Virus record (IMG/VR): IMGVR_UViG_3300044695_002628
Coordinates: 1-61,039 of that record
Origin: a virus
Strand: one strand, 5' to 3'
DNA length: 61,039 nt
The translations under genes were made by a program, and so were the position numbers. This document shows, piece by piece, positions 44,459 through 53,137 of this stretch; position 1 is the first letter of the stretch, and every line of letters starts with the position of its first letter. The notes beneath the pieces were generated by a model. The model had not been told where the DNA came from. It saw only the letters and a list, made by a program, of their open reading frames with translations, and made no database searches.

Positions 44459-45115
44459 ATGGGTATCATTCAGGGTCTTGATGCAATCAAGAGTCACATT
44501 GACAAGCCAAAGGGATCTGACGGTCCAAAAGCCCGATGGCTAAAGCTAGAAGATGGACAATCAATCAAGCTTCGTTTTGTTAACGAAGTTGATCCAGACT
44601 CAAAGAACTATGACACATCTCGTGGATTAGCAATTGTAGTCGCAGAACACACAAATCCAAAAGACTATCGCCGTAAGGCTGTATGCAGCATGGAAGAAGA
44701 AGGTCGCTGTCATGGTTGCGAAATGCACCGTAGAGATCCAAAGGCTGGCTGGAAAGCTCGTCTAAGACTTTATGCAAACGTACTAGTTGATGATGGTACT
44801 GGAGAACAGTACACCGCAATTTGGTCACAGGGCGTTGGTCCTAAGTCAGTAACAACACAAACACTAATTGAATATGCAAGTGATACAGGTGCTATCAGTA
44901 ACCTTACATGGCGTTTAAAGCGTTCAGGTACAGGTACGCAGACAAGCTATGCCTTGTTCCCACTAGTAGTAGATGAAACAGCATTTGACTGGTCATCTGT
45001 TGAGCAATATGAATTAGAAAAAACTGCAATTCGTTCGGTTAAGTATGCAGACCAAGAGTCATTCTACTCTGGTCTAGATGCAGACGATTCAGTATCTACC
45101 TCCTCTGAGTGGTAA
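44459..45115 (+). CDS. Probable single-stranded DNA-binding protein
   Basis: The 218-residue protein has the look of a phage gp32-like SSB. It has a basic N-terminal part, a Cys/His patch (VCSMEEEGRCHGCEMHRRD) suited to zinc binding, and an OB-like beta region (WKARLRLYANVLVDDGTGEQ; TWRLKRSGTGTQTSYALFP). It ends in an acidic tail (GLDADDSVSTSSEW) with a terminal aromatic residue, as SSBs use for partner binding. A perfect consensus promoter and codon use rich in CGT suggest high expression, as expected for an SSB. A long hairpin follows the stop. Confidence 0.75.
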   Translation: MGIIQGLDAIKSHIDKPKGSDGPKARWLKLEDGQSIKLRFVNEVDPDSKNYDTSRGLAIVVAEHTNPKDYRRKAVCSMEEEGRCHGCEMHRRDPKAGWKARLRLYANVLVDDGTGEQYTAIWSQGVGPKSVTTQTLIEYASDTGAISNLTWRLKRSGTGTQTSYALFPLVVDETAFDWSSVEQYELEKTAIRSVKYADQESFYSGLDADDSVSTSSEW

Positions 45116-45116
45116 T

Positions 45117-45146
45117 TTGACAGACTTGGGGGCAGTAGGATATAAT
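45117..45146 (+). promoter_or_regulatory. Promoter TTGACA-N18-TATAAT for DNA polymerase, overlapping the SSB terminator
   Basis: TTGACA (45117-45122) and TATAAT (45141-45146) are separated by 18 nt. The -10 box lies in the loop of the hairpin at 45126-45160. Transcription should start near 45153, inside the hairpin's right arm. GGAGA lies just before the polymerase ATG at 45177. Confidence 0.8.
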
Positions 45147-45160
45147 CTTACTGCCCCCAA
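45126..45160 (+). terminator. Long hairpin after the SSB gene
   Basis: TTGGGGGCAGTA (45126-45137) pairs perfectly with TACTGCCCCCAA (45149-45160). The 11-nt loop contains the -10 box of the next promoter, and inner pairs can extend the stem further. The T-tract downstream is poor (CTATTATT), so termination may be partial. It lies 10 nt after the SSB stop. Confidence 0.75.
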
Positions 45161-45176
45161 CTATTATTGGAGATAA

Positions 45177-48100
45177 ATGTTTCACAATCATCATTCACAT
45201 TCTTACTACAGCCTACTAGACGGCTTCTCTTCTCCAGAAGAACTGCTTAAAAGAGCAGAGGAGATTGGTATGGGTGCCATATCTATTACTGATCATGGTA
45301 CTTTAAGTGGTCACAGAGATTTATTAGTTGCTGCAAAGAACAGTTCTGTAAAACCTATTTTGGGATTAGAGGCATATTTTACAACAGATCGTTTGGACAA
45401 AAGAGCAAGAAAAGATCGTGCAGACGAGGATCAAATTTACAATCACTTAATTGTTTTAGCACAAAATGAAAATGGTTTGCAGAACCTGTCAAAGCTTTCA
45501 GAGATTGGGTGGAATGACGGATTCTTTAGTAAGCCCCGTATTGACTTTGAAGTGCTGCAAGAAAACTCAAAAGATTTAATTGTTTTGTCTGGATGTATGA
45601 ATAGCATTATTGCTAAGGCAATTCAAAATGGCAACATGGATGCAGCAAAACGACATACAGATTGGTTCAAGCAAGTATTTAAAGATAACTTTTACATGGA
45701 ACTCCAGCCACATAATCCTGCAGAGCTTAATTTACAGATGTTAAAACTAGCAGATGATATGGGAGTTAAAAGTACTGTAACTTTAGACTGTCACTATGCT
45801 TCTCCAGAAGATAAGATTGCAGAAGAAATCATGCTTATTCTTGGAACGCACCCAAAGGTTTTAAAGGAAGCGACATTTGATGATAGTAGAAAGATTAAAG
45901 ACTTAATTGAAAGACTGGACTACCTATATGGTGATCGCTTTATGTCGTTTAAGGACCTAGACATATTCTTAATGGATCATAAAACTGTTCGTGACAAAAT
46001 GATTGACCAAGGAATTGATAGGGATGATCTTTATGAAAACTCTATGGAGATTAGTTCTAAAGTTGGCTCCTATGACTTAAAAGAAAATCTAGACCTACTT
46101 CCAGTTGACCACAAAGACCCTAACTCAGAGCTTGAAAGATTAGCTATGGAGGGTTTGATAAAGCGTGGGTTTGGAGAAGACAAAGTTTATTTGGATAGGC
46201 TCAAAGAAGAACTTGAAATTATTAAGTCTAAAAACTTTTCTTCTTACTTTCTTGTTGTATCAGATATGATTGGCTGGTCAAAGAATAACAATATCTTTGT
46301 TGGTCCTGGTCGTGGCTCTGCAGCAGGTTCTCTAGTTTGCTATGCACTTGAAATTACAGAAGTTGATCCAATTAAATTTGGTTTACTGTTCTTTCGATTT
46401 ATTAATCCAGAGCGTAACGACTTTCCAGACATTGATACTGACTATGAAGATAGAAAGCGTGGTCAAGTAAAGGACTACCTTGCTGAGCAATACAAGCACG
46501 TTGCATCTATTGCTACATTCCTAACCTTTAAGGATAAGGGTGTTGTAAGAGACGTTGCTCGTGTTTTCCATATTCCTTTGCCCGAAGTTAATAAGGCACT
46601 TAAGGGTGTTGAAACATGGGATGATTTTATTAGCGATAAATCCACTGCTGAGTTTAGACAGAAGTATCCAGAAGTAGTCAAGTACGCAGAAAGGCTTCGT
46701 GGGCGTGTTCGTGGAACAGGAATGCATGCTGCTGGTATTGTTGCTGCTAAAGATAATATTTCAAAATATGCTCCAATGGAAACTCGCAAGGATACGCAAT
46801 CAGATGATCGTGTTCAAGTAGTAGCAGTAGATATGGAACAGGCTGCAGACATTGGTCTAATTAAGATTGATGCACTTGGTCTAAAGACACTGACTGTAAT
46901 CCATGATGCTATGGATATGATTGAAGAGCGACAGGGAGTTAAACTAGATCTAAGAAAGATTGATTTAACAGATAGAGAAGTGTATGCAGACTTAACTGCA
47001 GGATTTACTAAGGGTGTATTTCAAGCAGAAACAACTCCCTATACAAACCTGCTTGTAAAAATGGGTGTGTACAACTTTGATGAACTTGCTGCCTCAAATG
47101 CTTTAGTTCGTCCAGGTGCCATGAATACAATTGGTGCAGAATATATTGCTCGCAAAAAAGGTAAGAAGCCAGTAAAATATTTGCACGATATTGTAAAAGA
47201 TTTTACAAAAGATACTTATGGGTGTATCTTGTATCAGGAACAGGTAATGCTTGCTTGTGTGCATTTGGGTGGAATGTCTATGGCAGAAGCAGACAAGGTT
47301 CGTAAAATTATTGGTAAGAAAAAAGATGCTAAAGAGTTTGATAAGTTTAAGGATCAATTTGTTAAGGGTGCTTCAAAGCACATTACAGAAAAACAAGCAG
47401 AGTCTTTATGGCACGACTTTGAAGCTCATGCTGGGTATTCTTTTAACAAGTCTCACGCTGTTGCGTACTCTATGCTTTCATATTGGTCTGCATGGATTAA
47501 GCGTTACTACCCACATGAGTTTATGTATTCTTTGCTTAAGAATGAAAAAGATAAAGATACTCGCACAGACTATCTAATTGAAGCTAAGCGTATGGGAATT
47601 AAAATTAGACTTCCTCACATTAATGAATCAGACTTAGACTTTACCCTAGAAGAAAAGTCAATTAGGTTTGGTCTAGGAAATATTAAATACATTTCTGAAA
47701 ATATTAGCAAGAAGATTGTTGATAAAAGACCCTTCTATTCTTATGAAGAGTTTATGGAGCATGCAAATAAAAAAGGTTCTGGTATTAACAGTCGTGCAAT
47801 AGATGCACTAAACAAGGTTGGTGCTGCAGCATTTAATGATAACCAACGTACTGGAGAAGAAAATAAAAATTTTTATGAGTACCTTAACATCCCAGAATTT
47901 CATACTGACATTCCTAGATGGATTGAAGCATACACAAGACCAATTGAAGAATATGAAGAAGAAGGTTGCTTCCTTGTAATTGGAATGGTAAAGGCTATTA
48001 AGCGTGGTGATGGCTGGAGTCGTATTGAAGTTGTAGACAAGACAGGTAGTGTTGGAGTTTTTGATAGATCAGAAACTACTATTGAAGCTGGAAAGATGTA

Positions 48101-48440
48101 CATCTTTTTAATTGCAGACAATAGAATTGGTGCCTTTGCTACACCAGAAGATTTAAAGGACACATCAAATCCTTTTATTAAATATTTAATGTCAAGAACA
48201 TTGAGTCTTGGAGATAAAGAATACATGGTTATTAGTTTTACTCCAAGAAAAACAAAAAAGGGAGATAAGATGGCAAACGTAGTACTTGCTGATGAAGATA
48301 AAGAACTATACAGTGTCGTAGTATTTCCAACTGCATATGCAGAATCGCTAGTTAGGATGAAACCTGGTGGCGTTTGTAAGCCAGTATTAAACACAACATC
48401 AAGTGGCTCAGTCACTGTGAAAGGATTTGAAAGAGTATGA
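45177..48440 (+). CDS. dnaE: DNA polymerase III alpha subunit (DnaE type)
   Basis: The 1,087-residue protein is a C-family replicative polymerase. The N-terminal PHP domain has HSHSYYSLLDG, SITDHGTLSGH and TLDCHY metal ligands. The polymerase core shows VGPGRGSAAGSLV, then PDIDTDYEDRKR with the catalytic aspartates, later GCILYQEQVM, and NKSHAVAYSMLSYWSAW. The C-terminus has an OB-like domain (CFLVIGMVKAIKRGDGWSRI). Length and order match bacterial DnaE1. No separate proofreading subunit was found nearby, so the PHP domain may serve that function. It is driven by its own promoter. Confidence 0.95.
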   Translation: MFHNHHSHSYYSLLDGFSSPEELLKRAEEIGMGAISITDHGTLSGHRDLLVAAKNSSVKPILGLEAYFTTDRLDKRARKDRADEDQIYNHLIVLAQNENGLQNLSKLSEIGWNDGFFSKPRIDFEVLQENSKDLIVLSGCMNSIIAKAIQNGNMDAAKRHTDWFKQVFKDNFYMELQPHNPAELNLQMLKLADDMGVKSTVTLDCHYASPEDKIAEEIMLILGTHPKVLKEATFDDSRKIKDLIERLDYLYGDRFMSFKDLDIFLMDHKTVRDKMIDQGIDRDDLYENSMEISSKVGSYDLKENLDLLPVDHKDPNSELERLAMEGLIKRGFGEDKVYLDRLKEELEIIKSKNFSSYFLVVSDMIGWSKNNNIFVGPGRGSAAGSLVCYALEITEVDPIKFGLLFFRFINPERNDFPDIDTDYEDRKRGQVKDYLAEQYKHVASIATFLTFKDKGVVRDVARVFHIPLPEVNKALKGVETWDDFISDKSTAEFRQKYPEVVKYAERLRGRVRGTGMHAAGIVAAKDNISKYAPMETRKDTQSDDRVQVVAVDMEQAADIGLIKIDALGLKTLTVIHDAMDMIEERQGVKLDLRKIDLTDREVYADLTAGFTKGVFQAETTPYTNLLVKMGVYNFDELAASNALVRPGAMNTIGAEYIARKKGKKPVKYLHDIVKDFTKDTYGCILYQEQVMLACVHLGGMSMAEADKVRKIIGKKKDAKEFDKFKDQFVKGASKHITEKQAESLWHDFEAHAGYSFNKSHAVAYSMLSYWSAWIKRYYPHEFMYSLLKNEKDKDTRTDYLIEAKRMGIKIRLPHINESDLDFTLEEKSIRFGLGNIKYISENISKKIVDKRPFYSYEEFMEHANKKGSGINSRAIDALNKVGAAAFNDNQRTGEENKNFYEYLNIPEFHTDIPRWIEAYTRPIEEYEEEGCFLVIGMVKAIKRGDGWSRIEVVDKTGSVGVFDRSETTIEAGKMYIFLIADNRIGAFATPEDLKDTSNPFIKYLMSRTLSLGDKEYMVISFTPRKTKKGDKMANVVLADEDKELYSVVVFPTAYAESLVRMKPGGVCKPVLNTTSSGSVTVKGFERV

Positions 48441-48781
48441 ACTTAGATAATTTAGCAAGAAGCGTACATCACAATGCAACAGAAAAAGGATTTTGGGACT
48501 ACATGTATGAAAATGTAGAGCCAAAGGCAGACCCATTTATTTTCTTTGCAAAACAAATTGCAATGATTCACTCAGAAGCAACAGAAGTCTTGGAAGCACT
48601 TAGAAAGCAAAAGGGACAACAAGAGGTTGTAGAAGAGCTAGCGGATATTATTATTCGTGTAGTTGACTTGTACCAGGGTCTTGTAATGGCTGGAGAAGCC
48701 AAAGACTCTCTTGAGGATGTAGTTACAAAGAAGACAATTATTAATAGCCAACGTCCAAAAATGCATGGCGTATTGGGATGA
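48437..48781 (+). CDS. mazG: MazG-like nucleotide pyrophosphohydrolase
   Basis: The 114-residue protein carries the all-alpha NTP pyrophosphohydrolase pattern: IHSEATEVLEALRKQKG, followed by EVVEELADIIIRVVDLYQG, the E-x2-E then E-x2-D metal-binding set of MazG/dUTPase-like enzymes. It should hydrolyse NTPs or dNTPs to monophosphates, which cleans the precursor pool or lowers ppGpp signalling. Its ATG overlaps the polymerase stop (ATGA). Confidence 0.85.
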   Translation: MNLDNLARSVHHNATEKGFWDYMYENVEPKADPFIFFAKQIAMIHSEATEVLEALRKQKGQQEVVEELADIIIRVVDLYQGLVMAGEAKDSLEDVVTKKTIINSQRPKMHGVLG

Positions 48782-48787
48782 TATAAT
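48782..48787 (+). promoter_or_regulatory. Candidate -10 box (TATAAT) for the RecA-like gene
   Basis: TATAAT lies directly after the mazG stop and 28 nt before the ATG at 48816. The GGAGAT ribosome site (48805-48810) fits a short conventional leader. No -35 was recognised. Confidence 0.5.
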
Positions 48788-48815
48788 AGATGCTTATACA
48801 AGATGGAGATATAAA

Positions 48816-49817
48816 ATGACAACAATGGAAGATATTTTATCAAGGCTAGATCCAAAGACAAGAAAGCGTGTGCAGCAAGCAACAGAAGTAGAAACTGAAA
48901 AACAGCCTACTCCAAGTTTAAGCTTGAATGTTGGGCTTAAGGGTGGACTGGGTTATGGTCGTCAAGTTTTAGTTTGGGGGAATAAGTCTGCAGGTAAATC
49001 TTCTTTCTGTTTGCAGATGATTGGTGAGGCACAAAAAGAAGGAAAGACCTGTGCCTGGATTGATTCTGAAGCATCGTACTCACCTGAGTGGGCAGAAAAG
49101 CTTGGAGTAGATTCAAGTAAATTGATTTATTCTGCAGCAAAGTCTGTAAATGACATGGTAGACGTAGTTGTTGACTTGATGAATGCAGGGGTTGATCTTG
49201 TTGTTGTAGACTCTATTTCAGCACTACTCCCTGCAATCTATTTTGAAAAAGATGGTGAAGAATTAAAGTCTCTTGAAAACACTAAGCAAATTGGTGCAGA
49301 GGCAAAAGACATGACTCATGCAGTAAAAATGATGAACTATGCAAATAAAAATACATTGCTTGTTTTAATTTCACAGCAACGTAATAGTTTTGGAGGAATG
49401 CATGCAACCCATATTCCAACTGGTGGAATGGCTGTCAAGTTTTTCTCAAGCACAATTATTAAACTATGGTCATCTGAGTCAGAGGCATCTTCTATTAAAG
49501 ACAAGATTGCCATTGGAGATAAGCTAATTGAACAACGTGTTGGTCGTCCAGTAAACTGGACAATTGACTATAATAAAACAGGACCACAATTCATTAGTGG
49601 GTCCTATGACTTTTATTTCCAAGGAGATGTTGTGGGGGTAGACAAAGTAGCTGACCTTGTTGACATTGCAGAAATGATGGGCATTATCGAACGTGGTGGA
49701 GCCTGGTATACTATTATGGATCAAAGATTGCAGGGTCGTGCAAAAGTTATTGACTATGTAAAAGAAAATCCAGCAGTATTTGATACTTTAGAAAGCATGG
49801 TATACAGCAAGTTATGA
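48816..49817 (+). CDS. RecA/UvsX-like recombinase
   Basis: The 333-residue product is a RecA-fold ATPase: Walker A WGNKSAGKSSF, then TCAWIDSEASYSPEWAEKLG, Walker B VDLVVVDSISALLPA, and a LLVLISQQRNSFGG segment resembling the RecA L1/L2 neighbourhood. It should form filaments on ssDNA for strand exchange in recombination-dependent replication and repair. I chose the ATG at 48816, with GGAGAT at 5-nt spacing; the longer in-frame opening at 48765 overlaps mazG and the -10 box. Confidence 0.88.
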   Translation: MTTMEDILSRLDPKTRKRVQQATEVETEKQPTPSLSLNVGLKGGLGYGRQVLVWGNKSAGKSSFCLQMIGEAQKEGKTCAWIDSEASYSPEWAEKLGVDSSKLIYSAAKSVNDMVDVVVDLMNAGVDLVVVDSISALLPAIYFEKDGEELKSLENTKQIGAEAKDMTHAVKMMNYANKNTLLVLISQQRNSFGGMHATHIPTGGMAVKFFSSTIIKLWSSESEASSIKDKIAIGDKLIEQRVGRPVNWTIDYNKTGPQFISGSYDFYFQGDVVGVDKVADLVDIAEMMGIIERGGAWYTIMDQRLQGRAKVIDYVKENPAVFDTLESMVYSKL

Positions 49818-50002
49818 GCATTAACCCAGAAGATTTTATAAAGTCTTCAGAAAGACAAGCAGATATTGGCGTAGACACAATTTTTGGAACATTTATGTGT
49901 CAGGATTGTGATGAGCATTTAAGACAGGCAAAGCTCAACGAAGATGAATTGGTAATAGTTTATGTTTGTTCTAGCAATCACAGAAACGAAATTAAACTGT
50001 GA
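49814..50002 (+). CDS. Small protein with one Cys pair
   Basis: The 62-residue product overlaps the recombinase stop (ATGA). It has one FMCQDCDEH pair and a further Cys plus His (VCSSNHRNE) near the end, which could bind a zinc in a C-x2-C and C-x3-H arrangement. Otherwise acidic. The family is not recognised. The stop overlaps the next GTG, so it lies in a translationally coupled recombination operon. Confidence 0.6.
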   Translation: MSINPEDFIKSSERQADIGVDTIFGTFMCQDCDEHLRQAKLNEDELVIVYVCSSNHRNEIKL

Positions 50003-50304
50003 GCGAACGTGGTGAACTAAAAAGAATTGGTGCTAAGGCACATAAAAATTCTGGTCGTGGTCAATATCAAAAAGGTGACGGATCACTTGACGAGTTCATT
50101 GTTGACGTAAAAGAAGCAGGAAAAAGTTTTACTTTAAACCAAGATGTTTGGGCAAAGATTGTAACTGACACACTAAGAACTGATAATACTAAGTCTCCAG
50201 CATTGCTGTTGGCAATTGGAGAAACACAAAAGATAAGACTAGCAGTCATTGAATGGGCAATGCTAGAAGATTTAATGGAGAGAGCAAATGGAATCAACCC
50301 TTGA
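49999..50304 (+). CDS. PD-(D/E)XK nuclease of the Holliday-junction-resolvase type (putative)
   Basis: The 101-residue product starts at a GTG overlapping the previous stop. It reads SGRGQYQKGDGSLDEF then IVDVKEAGKSFTL, matching the core of small archaeal-type resolvases and related phage nucleases: a Gly-rich loop, KGD with the first acidic residue, and a D-x-K pair on the next strand. It should cut branched DNA. Position between RecA-like and Cas4-like genes fits recombination. Experimental activity cannot be judged from sequence. Confidence 0.65.
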   Translation: MSERGELKRIGAKAHKNSGRGQYQKGDGSLDEFIVDVKEAGKSFTLNQDVWAKIVTDTLRTDNTKSPALLLAIGETQKIRLAVIEWAMLEDLMERANGINP

Positions 50305-50617
50305 TTATATTAGTCAGGTAACTGAGTTTAATGATATTCACGAGTTTATGAAAGATAAAGACCTTGATGAGGCAATGGCTATTGTTGTTAAGATTATGAT
50401 GAAGCCAGACATTCCATCTGTTCAAGCAGTTGTTTTAATTAGCAAGTTACAGGCTATGAGTGCAAAGTTTGGAATGCTTGCAACGTGGTATACAACTGTA
50501 GAAAAGGGACCTTCTGGAAGTATTAACAATACTAAAAAGCATGTGTACTACTCTATGCGTGACTCATTAGACAAGCTTGTAGACTCTCTAAAATATATTG
50601 CAAGGCTTGGTGCATAA
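50288..50617 (+). CDS. Helical protein in the recombination operon, function unknown
   Basis: The 109-residue helical protein (YISQVTEFNDIHEFMKDKD; AMAIVVKIMMKPDIPSVQA; MRDSLDKLVDSLKYIARLG) overlaps the upstream nuclease by 17 nt and shares one base with the downstream nuclease start. The family is not recognised. It may be an accessory subunit of one of the two flanking nucleases, as inferred only from coupling. Confidence 0.6.
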   Translation: MESTLDYISQVTEFNDIHEFMKDKDLDEAMAIVVKIMMKPDIPSVQAVVLISKLQAMSAKFGMLATWYTTVEKGPSGSINNTKKHVYYSMRDSLDKLVDSLKYIARLGA

Positions 50618-51393
50618 TGGCTAGAAACTTAATTGGAACATTAACAAAGAAGCCAAGAAACACAAAACTGGATGCAAAAAAGTTTAGACTTGCAATTGGA
50701 AAAGCTTACCTAGAAGGAAAAACTGGATATATTCATAGAAAGAAAACTACCTTCTCTCCATCAACAGTTGGATATGGTCACGGTAAGTGTCCTAGATATT
50801 GGTCAATTGCTTTTGACGGTGCAGATTTTAAAGAAACGTTTAACGCTCAAGGCGTTGCTGCAATGGATAACGGTACAGATGCACACACAAGGCTTGAAAA
50901 GGTTATTGCAAAAACTGGATATCTAAAAGAATCAGAGCGTGAGATTAAACTAGACAGCCCACCAATTCGTGGCTTTATAGATTTAATTTTAGATGTTGAG
51001 GGTGAAGAGATTGTTGGAGAAATTAAAACAATTAAAGATGACCAATATACTCTAAGAAAAGATACTTCAACTGGTGCAGATAGCCATGTAGTTCAATTGC
51101 TTATTTACATGAAGGTAACTGGTGCGGAAGAAGGATTCTTTTTGTATGAGAACAAGAACACTCACGAGATTACTGTAATTCCAATGGTAATGTCACCAGA
51201 AAACTTAGATTATGTAGACTATATCTTTGACTGGATGAAAGAAGTTCGTGCTGCTTGGGAAGAAAAGAAAAACATCAAGCGTCCATTTAAGGGAGACAAA
51301 GCTCCATGCACCTATTGTCCAGTTAAAGAAGTTTGTTTTGAAAAGCCTGACGGAAGACACAAAATTGTCCCATTAGAAATTAGACAAGCATGA
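50617..51393 (+). CDS. Cas4/RecB-like exonuclease with four-Cys cluster
   Basis: The 258-residue product has the Cas4/RecB nuclease layout. A first Cys lies at HGKCPRYW. Then comes motif I near NGTDAHTRLEKV, motif II IRGFIDLILDV with Asp, motif III EIVGEIKTIK with Glu and Lys, and a VVQLLIYM helix. Three C-terminal Cys (PCTYCPVKEVC) complete a likely iron-sulfur cluster. It should be a 5'-3' exonuclease that makes single strands for the recombinase. There is no nearby CRISPR array, so this is a replication or recombination enzyme. Confidence 0.8.
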   Translation: MARNLIGTLTKKPRNTKLDAKKFRLAIGKAYLEGKTGYIHRKKTTFSPSTVGYGHGKCPRYWSIAFDGADFKETFNAQGVAAMDNGTDAHTRLEKVIAKTGYLKESEREIKLDSPPIRGFIDLILDVEGEEIVGEIKTIKDDQYTLRKDTSTGADSHVVQLLIYMKVTGAEEGFFLYENKNTHEITVIPMVMSPENLDYVDYIFDWMKEVRAAWEEKKNIKRPFKGDKAPCTYCPVKEVCFEKPDGRHKIVPLEIRQA

Positions 51394-51680
51394 AAGTATG
51401 TAAAGAATGCAACTTAAAGTTTGATGCAAAAACTCATAATCAAAAATATTGTTCTGGAGAATGCTGTCGCATTGCAACAAACAAAAGAATTATGGAAAAG
51501 TACTACCAGAAAAAAGCAAGGCTAAACGGTCTTGAAAGACTTTGTGGTTGCGGATCAACTTTGAGTAGATACAACTCTGATGACACTTGCTCAGTATGTG
51601 ATTCTAAAAACAAAAAAAATAAAAGATACTTGGCGATGGAGGCAATGTCAAATGTCATTAGCAGTACTAAAAAAGTCTAG
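51390..51680 (+). CDS. Small zinc-finger protein
   Basis: The 96-residue protein is rich in Cys: KVCKECNLKF, then QKYCSGECCRIA, then LCGCGSTLSRYN and TCSVCDSK. It should bind two zinc ions. The spacing of the first pair resembles HNH-adjacent or treble-clef zinc ribbons, and basic stretches suggest DNA binding. It overlaps the Cas4-like gene (ATGA) and, by 29 nt, the RuvC-like gene. The specific role is unknown. Confidence 0.65.
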   Translation: MKVCKECNLKFDAKTHNQKYCSGECCRIATNKRIMEKYYQKKARLNGLERLCGCGSTLSRYNSDDTCSVCDSKNKKNKRYLAMEAMSNVISSTKKV

Positions 51681-52221
51681 TGCTCATAAAGTTTTAGGAA
51701 TTGATGCTTCAACTGCCTCACTAGCATTTTGTTTGTTTGAAAATGATAAGCCAGTAAAATTTGGCAAGATGCCAATTGTAGGTGCTGACATTTATGATAA
51801 GGTTAAAGATGCTCATAGAAAGTCGGAAGCTATTGCGTCACTGGTGGATCCAGATTACGTTGCAGTTGAATCTGCAATTATGGTTAGGTCAGCAGATGCA
51901 GGACTAAAGATTGCTATGATCGTTGGTGCTTCATTAGCAGCACTACTAAAACCTGAAACAAAAGTAATTACTGTTGCTCCAATTCAATGGCAATCCTTTA
52001 TTGGAAACAATAATCCAACTAAAGCAGACAAGGCTAACATTAGACTACAGTTTCCAGACAAGACTGATAGTTGGTATAAGGGTAAAATAAGAGAGAATAG
52101 AAAGCAAAAAACAATGGACTACTTTAATAATAAGTTTAACATAAGTGTTACAGATAACGACACTGGTGATGCTATTGGAATTGCCTACTACGCATATAAT
52201 AAACTTACGGAGAGATCATGA
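51652..52221 (+). CDS. RuvC-like Holliday junction resolvase
   Basis: The 189-residue product has an RNase-H-fold resolvase pattern: VLGIDASTASLAFCLFE with the first Asp, DYVAVESAIM with the catalytic Glu, and TGDAIGIAYYA with the last Asp. That is the D...E...D set of RuvC. It should cut four-way junctions and may trim branched DNA before packaging. I chose the ATG at 51652, with GGAGG 9 nt upstream; the longer opening lies inside the previous gene. This is a second resolvase-type gene in the same operon. Confidence 0.78.
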   Translation: MSLAVLKKSSAHKVLGIDASTASLAFCLFENDKPVKFGKMPIVGADIYDKVKDAHRKSEAIASLVDPDYVAVESAIMVRSADAGLKIAMIVGASLAALLKPETKVITVAPIQWQSFIGNNNPTKADKANIRLQFPDKTDSWYKGKIRENRKQKTMDYFNNKFNISVTDNDTGDAIGIAYYAYNKLTERS

Positions 52222-52382
52222 AAAAACTTTATCAGTCAAAAACCTGGCTTACAAAAAGATACATTATTGATAGAAAAACTATTGAAGAAATTGCCAAAGA
52301 GTGTGAGACTAGTCATCAAACAGTCTATAGATATTTAGTAGAGTTTGACCTAATTAGAAATCAAAGAAAGTGGTCACGATGA
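52218..52382 (+). CDS. Small helix-turn-helix protein
   Basis: This 54-residue gene overlaps both neighbours by ATGA. Its centre, KTIEEIAKECETSHQTVYRYL, is a clear helix-turn-helix of the resolvase or sigma-like kind, followed by VEFDLIRNQRKW. It is small for a free-standing regulator but could bind DNA as a dimer. Full-length coupling with both flanking genes argues that it is real. Confidence 0.7.
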   Translation: MKKLYQSKTWLTKRYIIDRKTIEEIAKECETSHQTVYRYLVEFDLIRNQRKWSR

Positions 52383-53137
52383 TTGAAAAAAATATTTGGC
52401 AAACCTATGAATGTAAAAAAGAAGATTTACCAGCATATGCACTAGAAGGAATAAACTCTTGGGTGACTCAAAATCCTTCTTGGGAGCACAACTATATGAG
52501 TGCAGAAGATAGAGAACACTTCTTTAAATATGAATATAGCACAGAGGTTTACGACACTTACATGAAAATGCCAATGGGCGTTATGAAAGCTGGACTTTGG
52601 AGATTTGCAATCTTACATGCTTATGGTGGAGTTTATGCAGACTTAGATACAAACTGTATTAGTAAAATTTCTAGATGGTTCCCACAAGGATATGAAATGG
52701 TAGTTGATATTGAAGGAGACACACCTTGGTATGCAACACAAGTTATTGCAGCAAGATCAGGTCATCCATTCTTAAAAGATGCAATGGATTTATGTGTTGA
52801 AAGAGTAAAGCTGGGGGACTGGAGCATTCCTAACATGGTTCATTACTATACAGATGTTGCAATGTTTACAGATAGCCTAATGAACTCAATGGGGCTTCCA
52901 CCACACGAAGGTGACTTAAGATTAAAGGCAGCAGAGTATAATGAGTCTAAACTAGCACAAGAAAATAGGTTCTTTGCTTTTTCTGGAGACAAGGCAAGGT
53001 GCTTGCTTGATAGATACGTTCAGCATTTATACTGGGGAGATACTGGTCGCAAAGAAGGATACATTGCTTGGAAGGCAGACCCACTAGTAAACCAATCCTA
53101 TAAAGATGGGTTTGATCCAAAAGACTGGAAAGAGTAA
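52379..53137 (+). CDS. GT32-type glycosyltransferase (Och1-like)
   Basis: The 252-residue protein starts NIWQTYECKKEDLPAYAL and has GLWRFAILHAYGGVYADLDTN, the hallmark of glycosyltransferase family 32: a helix then a DxD motif (DLD) that binds nucleotide-sugar and metal. The C-terminus has HLYWGDTGRKEG, typical of this family. It should transfer a hexose from a nucleotide-sugar. The acceptor (phage DNA, virion protein or host surface) is not shown. The next gene is a nucleotidyltransferase, so the pair may make and use one activated sugar. Start and stop overlap both neighbours. Confidence 0.8.
   Translation: MIEKNIWQTYECKKEDLPAYALEGINSWVTQNPSWEHNYMSAEDREHFFKYEYSTEVYDTYMKMPMGVMKAGLWRFAILHAYGGVYADLDTNCISKISRWFPQGYEMVVDIEGDTPWYATQVIAARSGHPFLKDAMDLCVERVKLGDWSIPNMVHYYTDVAMFTDSLMNSMGLPPHEGDLRLKAAEYNESKLAQENRFFAFSGDKARCLLDRYVQHLYWGDTGRKEGYIAWKADPLVNQSYKDGFDPKDWKE

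Noticed and set aside
50617-51393. Cas4-like gene as part of a CRISPR system
   Set aside because: There is no repeat-spacer array and no other Cas gene in the window. Its neighbours are recombination genes, so a replication role is more likely.
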